Source: Ypsolopha sequella (Eukaryota; Arthropoda; Insecta; Lepidoptera; Ypsolophidae). From it: a DNA stretch of 64,000 nt. Position 1 is the stretch's first letter. Every line of letters begins with the position of its first letter. The position numbers and the translations under genes were made by a program. Shown in pieces: positions 11,290 to 22,003 of this stretch. Where the stretch lies: the NCBI GenBank assembly GCA_934047225.1, contig CAKOHE010000090.1, positions 251,001 to 315,000 on the forward strand, read 5' to 3'. The notes under the pieces are model-generated. The model ran no database searches. It had not been told where the DNA came from and was given only the letters and a program-made list of their open reading frames with translations.

Positions 11290-12205
11290 CACTCTCCCAT
11301 ACTGTCAAAACGGCCGGGATTACCTTAGCACTTGCACATTTCAGTACACCGGAGTCCATTTGACTCACATGTACTGTACATGGAGAAGAGCAATTCTTTT
11401 TGGAGCATGAGCAGCGACAAAGTTACAAGATAAGCTCTGGTGCACAAGGGTTGGTACAAGCAACAGGCTCGTATGCACTTCCTACTTTGTTCCATCCAAA
11501 ATCTGAGGGTGGTGGGTTATTGGGATGCTGAATTACGTCCTGATTTCACTCAAAACACTGAAGGTGAGCTTTTAGCAATGCCGAATCCAGTGCTGATCTT
11601 GTTGGAGGGAGGTTCTCATCTTGTCATTGATTCTGTGTAAAAAACAACCATCGCACAGCTCATTATGTCGGTCAGTGTTGATTGGGGATAAAGCTGACAA
11701 ATTAACGCTTCCAAGTTAGTTTTGACATCTTTAGTGAGTGACAGTGTGAGCCCTAATTTAGCCAAAGCTTTTAGCAGCGTATTACTTGCGGAATTAAAAG
11801 CTTTATTTTACCTTTGCCAGCAAATGATCCTGTTGTCCGATCCATGGTCTGAAGCTTACACCGAGGTCACTACATGTCTTCACTGTGTGACATGCCATCT
11901 ACTATCACAGCTTTTCCCTGTAGCTCTTCATTTTCTTCTAAAATATCACGTGTGGTGGAAGCATGATCATATTCGTTTTATTCGGCAGGTATCTCTTGCA
12001 TTGATTCTAGAGCATCCGTAAGTTTGTATTTAGCTAGACAATGGTGTATACTCCCGTCAACTACAAACAACGCCTTCGATAGTGCTGAAAACTCGTAGTT
12101 GCTTAAATTGTGCCTCAAATCTTTATCAGGTCTGCTTTTGGAAGCTATCAGCAATCTTGAAATAAGAGATAAATCTGTCTTTATGGCAAAGGTTTTGTCT
12201 TTGAT
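11290..12205 (-). pseudogene. Decayed transposon- or repeat-family protein
   Basis: Reading the minus strand from 12205, a stretch of about 75 codons (KTFAIKTDLSLISRLLIASK, later VVDGSIHHCLAKYKLTDALE) is followed by a stop. Then comes LEENEELQGKAVIVDGMSHS, then more stops and frame changes. Near 11300-11440 a cysteine-rich end appears (CTNPC...CRCSCSKRNC). The VIVDGM word and the Cys-rich tail resemble a repetitive insect protein family I have seen without a known function. At least five stops make it non-functional. Family call is tentative. Confidence 0.5.
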
Positions 12206-13037
12206 ATTTACATGATTGACATTATTTATTATAATATTTTATTTATTTAAATTATTTATTATAATATATTAATAATTATAATAATTTATTAAAACTATTA
12301 AATAATGTCCAGCATGTAAATATTCACTTGCCATACCCCCATACTAAGACATATTCATGTTAATTTGTTTTAAATATAAAAGTACTTTTTATGAGAAAAC
12401 GGTTGATCCTACATAAAAAGTTGTAATAACCTTTTGTGTTAAAAATCTGCTTAGCTACATTTATTGTTTCAAACTTTTTCCCGTTATCACAACCGTTACT
12501 GATATAAATAGGAAAACGTGTTTGCGACGGCGGCCATTTTGTTTTTTGCGCGCAGCACCCAAGCGCAACATTTCCAAGAGTGACACCATCGAAATTATGT
12601 TTCTCTAAGGTCAAACGAAAAGATTGAGACTACTTTTACACTTGCATCATCAAGGAGCACACGGGAACCTATTTTTGTACATTTGACAGGGGACTATACG
12701 AGCACATGGCAGATAGAAAAATAATTGTTCTACAAAGTGAAAAACTTTAAACTAAGTCTAAATAATATTATTTTACAATATTCATTACACAATAGAAAAC
12801 CAAGTGTTTTGAAACATGTGAATAGCGTTATAGATTAACAATGGTGAGTATAAAATTAAAGATTTGTAATACTACCTGAATAAGATTCTAAATTGGTGGC
12901 TGGTAAAGTTTTAGCACAATAAAATATAATGGCTATATACAAGTTTATACACTACCAAACTACATGTTCCAAAAGTGCTACACTTAGTTAATGAGAACTG
13001 TGAATTTCTCAACTGTCTGAAGCAACAATATTGTAGT
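12206..13037. other. No recognised gene
   Basis: Very AT-rich around 12220-12310, with TTATTTATTATAATA-type simple sequence. An 84-codon minus-strand frame at 12360-12614 shows no recognisable motif and I do not call it. Confidence 0.4.
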
Positions 13038-13966
13038 GACGACGCGTTTATGGAAACCCTTCCAGTATTCAGAACCCCAGTACATCTGAGCTGCGGGAGC
13101 CTTTAAGCAATTGAACGCTCTGCTTGATGGATTAAATGCTACCCTGCTTTTAGTTCTGTAATGCGGGAGGCTTTACAAACGCAATTCTAGCGTTATGGAT
13201 ATAAATTCCTACCGTTACTCAGATTAGTGTACCTTGCTTTTAGTTCTGTAATGCGGGAGGCTTTACAAACGCAGTACTAGCGTTATGGATATAAATTCCT
13301 ACTGCTACTCAGTCTAAAATTTGGCTTATAGGTTTAACAGAATACGTTCAGTAAAGATTTATATGTAAACGAGCGAAGATTAAAGAAATAATAATAATTT
13401 GAATTGCATAATAACGATGATGTAATAAAAACTCATGACAGTGTAATCATAAAAATTTTAACATTAGGCGAATCAAAAAGTTATTAACTACAAAATTGTC
13501 AAGCGTTAGGCACATTCTTGCTTGTTTTTAAATAATTAATGCATCTTTTTAGGAGGTTTACCGGTAGAGATGCGGTTTTTAAATAATTGTTTTCGTGACA
13601 AAGCGGTAACGGAACCAATTTAAATAAAAACAAACAACATAGACATTCGTATGATATCGCTCTCTCTCTCTCTCCCTCTTTGCACGTGCCGTTTGCGATC
13701 TGAGATCGGGGAGCATAGCGCAGAAATCCCTCCCGCGTAACAGATCAAGTACTTTTATGCTTTCTAGGGATCTGAGTAGAGGAAGCTTTTTAGTCATCAA
13801 GTCTTGATTACTATACCGGAAACAATACCCGAATCCAGATCGTTCGCGACTCTGAATACCGGAATGGTTTAAGGTAACTTTCTGTGAATTAATGCTAGTA
13901 AACCCTCCCGCAGCTCAGAATTACTGGGGTTCTGAATACTGGAAGGGTTTCCATATACGCAGCGAC
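13038..13966. mobile_element. Non-autonomous TIR element with subterminal repeats
   Basis: Inverted arms of about 60 bp lie at 13038-13101 and 13906-13966. They share GCGT(T/A)TATGG, AAACCCTTCCAGTATTCAGA, ACCCCAGTA and TGAGCTGCGGGAG. Inside the left half are two tandem 89-bp units (starting at 13145 and 13234). Each contains TAATGCGGGAGGCTTTACAA, a variant of the inner end of the TIR (GCGGGAGCCTTTA). No transposase frame is visible. A target-site duplication was not found, so the exact ends and the superfamily are open. Confidence 0.65.
13145..13322. repeat. Two 89-bp tandem units
   Basis: TGCTTTTAGTTCTGTAATGC begins at 13145 and again at 13234. The units differ at only a few positions (for example CAATTCTAGCG versus CAGTACTAGCG). 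Confidence 0.9.
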
Positions 13967-14430
13967 GACAGCGCCATCTGTTTCTTAAGAACAAGGCGTG
14001 AAATCACATAACGCCCTCGTAAACGTTCTATATGTGCAGTACAAGCTAGTATATCAAGCAGATGCAAAAATAACAGTGGACAAGTATGATGAAAGAATTC
14101 ACCGGTCTGGGAAGGAACCTCGGTGACGCAATTAGGGGTGCTAACTTTCTGGACAGGAACGGAAATCTTAAAACCGTTTCGAAAAATATGTGTTCTGTAC
14201 AGTTTCTTTTTATCAAATTAATAAATAAGTCTATATTTTTAAAGATATTTTAACAAAACACAATGAACTTCATTTGACTTATCTATGACGTCATCAGAAG
14301 ATGTATGAAAAAATTGCCTTTGCCTGCCCACCTTGCCTACAAAAAAAAGTAAATGTCAAATGTCAATCCATGAGTGAGTGACATGCATGACAGTGCATTC
14401 CGAGTCACGACATAATCGATTATACCGCGT

Positions 14431-14462
14431 CTATATTTATTTATTTATTTATTTATTTATAC
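14431..14462. repeat. (TTTA)n simple repeat
   Basis: About seven TTTA units, followed by ACAGCATTACAG. This orientation is common at the tail of minus-strand LINE insertions, but no coding remnant is recognisable next to it. Confidence 0.8.
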
Positions 14463-14663
14463 AGCATTACAGATAGATATCCATTGCACTGTATAATTAA
14501 GTTTTTACAAATACAAATAAAAACATTCACACAAACCTATAGTTTACACATAAAATTAAAATTCAACATAATATGGCAAAACAAAATAATAATCATTCCG
14601 AGTCACTGTGAGCCCGATAATGATAGCCGTTATGAAATTTAATTTAATCAACCGCCAGAATTC

Positions 14664-14844
14664 ATATTGGAGACTCGGTTAATGATCAGGAACAATTTTT
14701 AATGACCCCAAGGTAAAACTGAAAAAAAAAATTTGCTCCCGTACTTACTGCCTATTCAGTCAGTAGGGAACAATTTTTTTTTTATGATTTCAAAAAGAAC
14801 GATCATTGAATCTTGTATCTGATCACTAACCGAGTCTCCAGTAT
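14664..14844. mobile_element. MITE, family 1, diverged copy
   Basis: Ends read ATATTGGAGACTCGGTTAAT and, in reverse complement, ATACTGGAGACTCGGTTAGT, continuing into GATCAG. It has the same architecture as the copy at 8148-8369. No coding capacity. Confidence 0.75.
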
Positions 14845-14980
14845 TAATAAGGAAACAGCAGTGCTTCAAATACCTATATAATGTTTAAATTATTACACAT
14901 TAGCAAACTCATGCCCATAGAGGATAAAACATATACAGATATATTATTTATTTTATTTCGCCGAAATAAAATAGAAGATT

Positions 14981-14986
14981 TTTATT
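14981..14986 (-). terminator. AATAAA poly(A) signal of kinesin copy
   Basis: AATAAA on the minus strand, about 160 bp beyond the stop codon of the minus-strand kinesin. No poly(A) tract follows in the genome, so there is no direct sign of retroposition at this end. Confidence 0.45.
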
Positions 14987-15143
14987 GATTAATATATACT
15001 GCATAGCTGGTTCTCGCAATTTGTCCCAATCGAATTCAGTCTTTACAAGTTTCAAGTTGAGAAGAAACAGTATCAGCCGGGAAGAAATAAACTTTTTTCT
15101 TCTTCAAAAACGTGATGTAAAGGTGTTCTTGCTTCCGTCAATT

Positions 15144-17873
15144 TTAGAGCGTTTCTCTTTTCTTAAACATGTGCCAAATACCCGATAGGTTTCTATAAAA
15201 CCGATACTTCTCATTGTGCCTTTTGTCAAAATACGATGGCGTCTTCAATTCGTCCAAAACTCGTTCCGGATCATTCTCTTTATCTTCGCTGTCAGACAAA
15301 CTCCTGCGCCGGTTCTTACACAGTTCAGCTTGACACCTGCATGCAGTGCTGCAGCCGTGCTCCCCGTTCACACAGCCGCACATCTTGGTACCGCAACTAC
15401 CCTTGCACGTGCAGTGAGTAAGCCCGTCGGAGCTGCGCTTGATGCCCCCGCGCACGCTCGTTTCGGATGACGACGTGGAATCTCTCGGTTCAAGGAAGTT
15501 ATTCGTGAGGCGGGAGACACGTCGGGCCTGTATCCGTTTGAAGAGTGGCGTGGCTCTCCGATCAGGATCCTTGTCATTATCGTATTCAAAGTCATCTTCT
15601 TCTTCATCCGTCGGTTCTATGTACTGCGTCTTCTTCACAGTTTCAACTGGGCTTTCCTTCTTCGGACGCTTCTTGGCTTTCTTTGCGTTGGCCTCTTCGC
15701 GGATCTGTTTCAGCTCCTCCGTTAACTTTCTATTTTCCTCCTCAATTTGCCCCAGCTGATATTGTTGGTTTTGGATCACGTTTTGGAGGTGCGTGCAGGC
15801 CTCGTTCTTGTCCCCACGGCCCACCATGCCTGTGAGCTTTTGTTCGCTCTGCATCTTCATAGTGGCTAGTTGCTGCTCAAACTCCGCTTTACTATGCTCG
15901 AATTCGACCAGCAGCCTGTCATGGGTTTCCTTGATCTCCTCATACCGAGCCTTGTAGACTTTATCACTTTGGTTGTTGAGTTCTCGCTTAGCGTCAATCA
16001 GGAGCTCGAACAAGCACTTGAGGGCCACCTTCGACTCCTGCATGGACCGAATGTTGTCCTATTGGGTGCGAGATTTGTTCTCCTGGTCAGCAGTGATAAT
16101 CTTCTGCTGTAGATCGAATATATGAGCCTTCCTGAGCGCCAAGTCGTCTTCTAGCTCTGCAAGTTTCTTCCTGTTGCCTTCATCGTCAGGACTGTGGCGA
16201 AGCAGCTCCAGTTGTTCGGTTATGAATGCTCTATATTTCATCAATTACTCTTGTAGTTCTTGGTTGAGCTTGACCTGTTCCATAGTCCTCTTTTCCTCCT
16301 CCATCACCGCTTGGTCGTCAGTCAACACTTCATGCACGTCAACCTTCTCATGGTCACTATCATTGACCATCGATAGCTTAATCTCATGATCTATCAACTG
16401 CTCATCGGTCTGTACATTAACTGACAGGAGATATTCCAATCTAGACTTCATCTCCTTCATGTAACCTACTAGAGACTTCTGTTTGTCATCGTCTATAGAG
16501 TCGCCTGTGGTCAGGTTACCGATAGTCTGATTACATTCTTCGGTGAGCTCATGCAAGTTGCGTTCGATTTTGTCCTTTGCTGCCTCAGCTAAGAGCGCTT
16601 TTTCGCATAAATTGGTGTTCTTGACTAGCATGTATCTCAGGTGTTCGGTGACTTTCTGGTACTTCTTTTGCAGTTCACAGTATCGCTCTTTTTGTATGTC
16701 GAGTTGCTCTTGGAATTGCTCGTTGATTGGCTCGCTCGGTGTAGGCGCTTTGCCAAGCATTTGCAGTCTAAGCTCATTTACCAAGTTGTTTAGCCTGAGT
16801 ATTTCAGCTGCCTTGGCATCCTGGTTGATGATAGGCTTGTTCCGGATGCATCTCGCGCGGTCCGCATATCGCAGAGTGGACACTGTCTCGTCCAAGTTGT
16901 AGTCGGCAGGGCTGACACACGCCACCATCAGTGTCAGCGAGTTGCCGCCCAAACTGTCTTGCAACAACCGTGTGAGCTTGCTATCCCTATAGCCGATGAA
17001 GCTTCTATTGGTGCCGTCTCCGAGAGCCGAGATGACATTCCCTAATGCCAGCAGACCCTGGTTGATCTTGACTCCTTCCTTCAGCCTCTTGCCGCTCGCC
17101 TTCGTCTTCTTTATTCGCTCCGACCCCGCTAAGTCTACCAGGTGGAATTTTGACGTCGTTGCCATGTTTTTATTTGTCCGACTCTCCTTAGCTATGACGA
17201 TGGTGAAGACCGCATGACTCCGACTGGAAGCCTCGTTCATTGCTGTGGAGCCAGTCACGTGGCCGTTCGATCCTTGCTCCAGCGCCAGCATAGTCTCCAT
17301 TGTCGATGACACTGGCAGCTCCGTTATACCAGGTAGCACAACTCCCTTATTGATATCTTCCCTAATCTCAATAATGCTGTGTCCCCTCTCTTTCCCCGAA
17401 AGCAGATCGTAGCATTGCTCCTGGTAGAGCTCCATAAAGGAGACGGAGATCTTGAACGTAAACTGGTCCTCATGTGCGTCGATGAAGTCAAATATGTCCG
17501 CTACTGCTTGTGGTATCACACCTAATCTTGTAGAGTCGCCGTGTGATCCAGAATAGTTGGTTCCCATTGTGTAAGTCTTCCCAGAGCCGGTCTGTCCATA
17601 TGCCAGTATTGTCACATTGTAACCTTGAAAGAGTCTGTTAAGGAGACCTTTTACAGCAGTATCATAAAACTCCTGCTGTGTTATATGTTGAGGAAATACA
17701 TAGTTGTATGTGAAGGCGAGGTCCTTTATCTGGACCTGATTCTCTCCGGGAACTACATCTATACACTCCTCACATCCTCTGACTGTCTCCTGCGGCATGA
17801 GCGGTCTGATTCGCAGTGCCACTTGCACAGTGTCAATATTATCTTTGGCTTTCCCGTTTTCTAGGTAAGCCAT
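15144..17873 (-). pseudogene. KIF4/Klp3A-type chromokinesin, deleted and interrupted
   Basis: The family moves on microtubules and binds chromosomes through its tail. One continuous frame runs from ATG (17871-17873, MAYLENGKAKDNIDTVQVAL) to a stop at 15144. The motor domain occupies about residues 10-345. It has the P-loop GQTGSGKTYT near residue 93, NEASSRSH (switch I) and LVDLAGSE (switch II) near 248. Then comes coiled coil, and finally the cysteine-rich box CTCKGSCGTKMCGCVNGEHG typical of KIF4 tails. Two in-frame stops break it: TAA at 16245-16247 and TAG at 16059-16061. Just before the first stop 226 codons of coiled coil are missing. The deletion is in frame and bounded by GAG on each side. 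The missing part sits in the plus-strand copy at 21070-21747. Restoring its length would give about 1135 residues, near the family's usual size. There is no intron in 2.7 kb, which suggests a retrocopy, but no poly(A) tail is seen. I started at the second Met because it precedes the conserved motor start. Confidence 0.9.
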
Positions 17874-17978
17874 GTTTGCGGTAAAAAAAACTTTATTTGA
17901 GTAACTGAAAATCAATTAGCCCAGCAATTTTAGTAAAATAACCCCTTCATTCCCCCTTTTTTGACAGATTTCCAGGGA

Positions 17979-18011
17979 ATTGGAATATCTCCTGTCAGTT
18001 AATGTACAGAC
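17979..18011 (+). pseudogene. Plus-strand kinesin fragment, left of insertion
   Basis: The 33 bp ATTGGAATATCTCCTG...GTACAGAC are identical to the kinesin coding sequence for LEYLLSVNVQT in the opposite-strand copy. They are preceded by a polypyrimidine tract and TTGACAG/TTCCAG, which could be an intron acceptor, so this copy may derive from genomic rather than processed DNA. The frame then runs into the 2.9-kb TIR element and resumes at 20902. Confidence 0.8.
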
Positions 18012-18751
18012 CACAGAACATTTAAATCAAATAGAAAGGCTAAGTGGGCGTGTCACGCGCGCCACAACTACTGTTGAACACAGAGACGTATTTTAGTTTT
18101 CTACGCCCCGGGCGAATACGATTGGGCCGCCTCCCTTAACCTACTGGCGAGGGAAAAAAAGGGAGTGCGTACGGGTGAGCCGCCAAATACGTATTTTTTT
18201 AATGTGAGTTTGTTAAAATTGCTAAAGATTCTTAATTACGAAACTGAAGGGCCGCCCCTTGGGACAGGGCCGCCCCGGGCGATCGCCCGAATGACCCTAT
18301 GGAGAATACGTCACTGGTTGAACATCAATACTTAAACCGAAACACGCGATCGCTGCTCAATCTGCTCATAGTCACACGTGAACCGTGACTCTGTGAATAG
18401 CTCTGCCTAATCTAAAGAGAAATGCCGTCTTGTGCAATAATTACTTGCAGAATCACGAATAAGAAAGCAAACCGGAAAAATTGAGATATTTTCTTTCACC
18501 TGTAATTATAAAAACTTTGTATAATATGAGAATTTTAGATAAATAACTAATTTACTCATGGTGACAACAAAAATATACATTACCGGCAATGTACGCTCAC
18601 AATTTTGGCTAAGATGTAATAAACAAGTAATGTATGCTCTCCCTACTTGTCAAACTTGCTCGCTAGTGTTGTGCCGTATCGTCGTGTCACACAATCGATA
18701 GACGTTTTTTATTCCTTGAGCGATATTCTTAAATTAAGATTTAAGAAAAAA

Positions 18752-20040
18752 CTTTTATAACATTCGAGAAACCGTTGTCAGTTACCCCAAAATCGACCGG
18801 ATAACTGTACAAGCAAGGAAATTTTTTTTTATATAAAATGTATGAGAAAATATTTAAAAGTGAATAAGTGTGTGTTTATTTCCTCTACGGTGTAATTCTT
18901 GGCTATGCATAAATACATATTTTTCAAAATAGATGAGATATTTGTACAGTCGAGAACAAAAGTATTCGTGTGAAATGAATGAAAAAAAAAAAAAAGTGTT
19001 AAAGCGTGTTTTAATTACTCTACAATGTAGCCGATTCTGAAGGCTTTAATTTTAGTTTTAGTGCTGTCAAAACAAAATTTTCATCATTGCAAAATAGTTC
19101 ATAAGTGTTTAGAACAGAAGCTAAATTACTTTGGAAAAATTCAAGTCTTGACAGCACTAAAACTAAAATTAAAGCCTTCAGAATCGGCTTTATTGTAATT
19201 CTAAGCTACGTATATGTATGTCTGAAAACATTTATCAAAATATATAGGGTAAAATGTACAAACGAGGTCAAAAGCTTTGGGATAAAATATTTAAAAATGT
19301 ATGAGTGTGTGATTATTTAATATATAGGGTAATTCTAAGCTATGCACATGTCCAATTGATTATTTATCAAGATATAGGGAATCTGTATAGTCAAGGAATA
19401 AAGATTTTGCTAAAATATTTAAAAGTATATAAATGTGTGTTTAATTATCCAACAGGTAATTCTAAGCTATGCATGCATATCTTGAATATATATTTACAGT
19501 AGTTACAGTATCAGAGTTGGTATAATATACTAAAGGTTTTTACAAAATATATAGAAAAAAAGAGATTGGAATTACACTGAAGACTTACTAAACCCACACT
19601 TCCAAGGAAGACAGTCAAGACTGTGCAGATGCCTCTTATACGTTGATAAATAAGTATTTAATCATATGCATAGCTTAGAATTACCATATAGAGTAAATAA
19701 ACAGACACTTATACACTTTTTAGACATACATGTGCATAGCTTAGAATTACGTTGTAGAGTAAATAAAATACACTTTTACACTTTCAAATGTTTTTTCATA
19801 CATTTCACCCGAAAACTTTTGTTCTCGACTGTACAAATATTTGATAGATATTGAAAAATAAGTATTTACACTTATGCATAGCTTAGAATTACACCGTAGA
19901 GTAAATAAACACACACTTGTACGGTTTTAAATATTTTCTCATACATTTTATATGAAAACTTTTCTCCTTGATTGTACAGTTACCCGATCGATTTTGGAGT
20001 AACTGTTAACGGTTTCTCGAATGTTATTATAACACCTATT
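18752..20040. repeat. Large fold-back repeat with tandem subunits
   Basis: The left arm opens with AACATTCGAGAAACCGTT, which recurs in reverse complement at about 20012-20035. Between them, units of roughly 100-130 bp contain GTAATTCTAAGCTATGCA, AAAATATTTAAAA, TGTACAGTCGAGAACAAAAG and GTGTGTTTA. They run head to tail in the left half and appear inverted in the right half (for example TGCATAGCTTAGAATTAC near 19670, 19735 and 19876). The segment therefore can fold on itself. The units are diverged, so it is not newly formed. Confidence 0.8.
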
Positions 20041-20179
20041 TATGTCACCTAACACAAGTGTATTGGTGGTATGGACCAAAACGCCCATTCTCCTTTGAAA
20101 TGGGATTTTCCATAAGAGTGTTTATGAAAAATCCAATTATTTTGAAGCTACCATAATATAATTTAAAATACGTTAAATC

Positions 20180-20352
20180 TTAATATATTCGTCGGTGAAA
20201 CGCGGTTGTACCGAGTGTGGACTGTAACTTGCATTTCACAGTTCACACTCGGAATACCTCTGATACCCCCTCGGGGATTCATGTCGTGACCATATATTAT
20301 CATTATTACTGATCACTTACAAAGTTTTAAGTATGAATTTGGCTATATCAAT
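20180..20352. repeat. LINE 3'-UTR-like piece and half MITE
   Basis: GTTCACACTCGGAATACCTC and CCCCCTCGGGGATTCATGTC recur near 57008-57050 with few changes. They probably derive from an R2/R4-type LINE 3' end. An imperfect hairpin (CCGAGTGTGGACTGT against ACAGTTCACACTCGG) lies at about 20208-20253. From 20308, TGATCACTTAC...AAGTATGAATTTGGC matches half of MITE family 1. Confidence 0.55.
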
Positions 20353-20901
20353 GAAATCACCTTATATACACCTAATACACGTTAAAACCATTTTTCTAAA
20401 ATGTGTAAAACAAGATAATAAAAATAGAAAAAAAAACAACACACAAATTGTCTCAGAGCAAATTGGTTTCTCGATTGATTATAAAAAAAGTTAGTCGAAG
20501 TTTTACGTTAAGAAAATACATCTGTTCCCATCCCTAGCAATAAATCATCACGTCATATAATCAGACTGTGTTTAATATTAAGTTCGCAATACCGCTCCGG
20601 TCAAGTTATCAACCACCTAAAGCCGGTAGGTTTATAATGGTCACATGGTATCAAAACTAAAACGTCGTAAATGAAATCGTTTGTTTGAAAAATACACCGT
20701 TTTACACAGAGATACGGTAGTTTTTTCATTTGATAAGTTTTCGATATAAGTCATTTGTTGTGCGTAGAAAGAACAACCACTTGGATTAAAGTTTTGATAG
20801 TATTTCAATTACGACAAGGTGTGTGCCTGTGGGTGTGAGGCGACAAAGGTTCTGGTACGCATACAACTCCAAGGCCTTTCTAACTATTTAAATGTTCTGA
20901 G

Positions 20902-21767
20902 GTACAGACCGATGAGCAGTTGATAGATCATGAGATTAAGCTATCGATGGTCAATGATAGTGACCATGAGAAGGTTGACGTGCATGAAGTGTTGACTGAC
21001 GACCAAGCGGTGATGGAAGAGGAAAAGAGGACTATGGAACAGGTCAAGCTCAACCAAGAACTACAAGAGCTGAACCGAGCAATGGCGTACAAGGCTTCAA
21101 TAATGCAGGTTATGCAGGCCAATAACAAAGAGATGGTGGAAAGTGCCATCAACTTAAGAGAAAACGAGGAGAAGATAGAGAAATTGGAGAAGTAAAAAGA
21201 GGAATTGTTGCAGCAGCTGAAGCAGACCAAGTCCAAAGACCCGACGCACCAAGAACGCCGCACGAAGGTCTCCACCCTGGAACAAGAGATATCCGAACTG
21301 AAGAAGCGCAACCAGCAGCAAGCCAACATCATCAAGACAAAAGAGAAGAACGAAGCAAAGATAGCTGCCCTGAATGCGGAGTTGCAAGCCATGAAGTGCA
21401 CTAAGGTGAAAATAATTAAACAAATGCGTGAAGAAAGCGAGAAGTTCCGGAAATGGAAGGCGGACAATGAGGGCGCTAGGTTGCGTCTGAAGAATGAGGA
21501 CCGGAAGCGCGCCACCGCCATGGTCAAAATGGAGACGCTTCACGCCAAACAGCAGAACGTGCTCAAGCGCAAGATGGAAGAAGCGGTCGCGGTCAACAAG
21601 AGACTCAAGGAGGCGCTCGACAAACAGCAGCAGTCGCAGGTCCGACGTAACGCTAAAGGAAACTTGAAGGCGGGCGCTGTCCAAGCGTACATTGAGCAAG
21701 AGCTGGAGGTGCATCTCAGCATTGTAGAAGCTGAGAAGTCGCTCGAGGAATTGATGGAATATAGGGC
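20902..21767 (+). pseudogene. Plus-strand kinesin fragment holding the missing coiled coil
   Basis: After the insertion the kinesin frame resumes with DEQLIDHEIKLSMVNDSD. The first 160 bp (20910-21069) differ from the minus-strand copy at one position only. The next 678 bp (21070-21747) are the coiled-coil segment that the minus-strand copy lacks (ELNRAMAYKASIMQ... to ...AEKSLE). The frame then rejoins the shared ELMEYRA and breaks off at 21767, where a GGAT/GTAT microsatellite begins. One in-frame stop (AAG TAA AAA, TAA at 21193-21195) disrupts it. Being a fragment without motor or tail, it cannot act as a kinesin. The near identity shows the two copies separated recently. Confidence 0.9.
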
Positions 21768-22003
21768 ATGGATGGATGTATGGATGGATGGATGTATGGA
21801 TGTATGTATGGATATATGGATGGATGTATGGATAGATGTATGGATGGATGGATGGATGTATGGAGGATGGATGGATGTATGGATGGATGTATGGATGGAT
21901 GTATGGATGTATGTATGGATGTATGGATGGATGTATGGATGGATGTATGGATGGATGTATGTATGTATGGATGGATGGATGTATGGATGGATGTATGGTT
22001 GTC
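21768..22003. repeat. GGAT/GTAT tetranucleotide microsatellite
   Basis: About 235 bp of ATGGATGGATGTATGGATGG-type repeats, beginning exactly where the kinesin homology stops. The period of four leaves several frames open (WMDVWMDG on the plus strand, HPSIHP on the minus strand). These are not genes. Confidence 0.97.

Larger units (their letters stand above)
18012..20901. mobile_element. 2.9-kb TIR element inserted in a kinesin exon
   Basis: The kinesin reading stops at 18011 and resumes at 20902. GTACAGAC (or GTACAGACC) stands on both sides, as expected for an 8-9 bp target duplication. The ends are inverted repeats: CACAGAACATTTAAAT at the left, CTCAGAACATTTAAAT in reverse complement at the right. 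A further shared AGAAAGGC gives about 27 bp. An 8-bp duplication fits hAT or P-type elements. GTACAGAC also resembles the GC-rich P target motif, but the TIR matches no family I can name. It contains no reading frame of note, so it is non-autonomous. Its interior is a large palindrome (18752-20040) and pieces of other repeats (20180-20352). Confidence 0.82.

Noticed and set aside
15216..17864. Many plus-strand frames opposite the kinesin
   Set aside because: Antisense shadows of a long coding frame with strong motor and cysteine-box motifs on the other strand.
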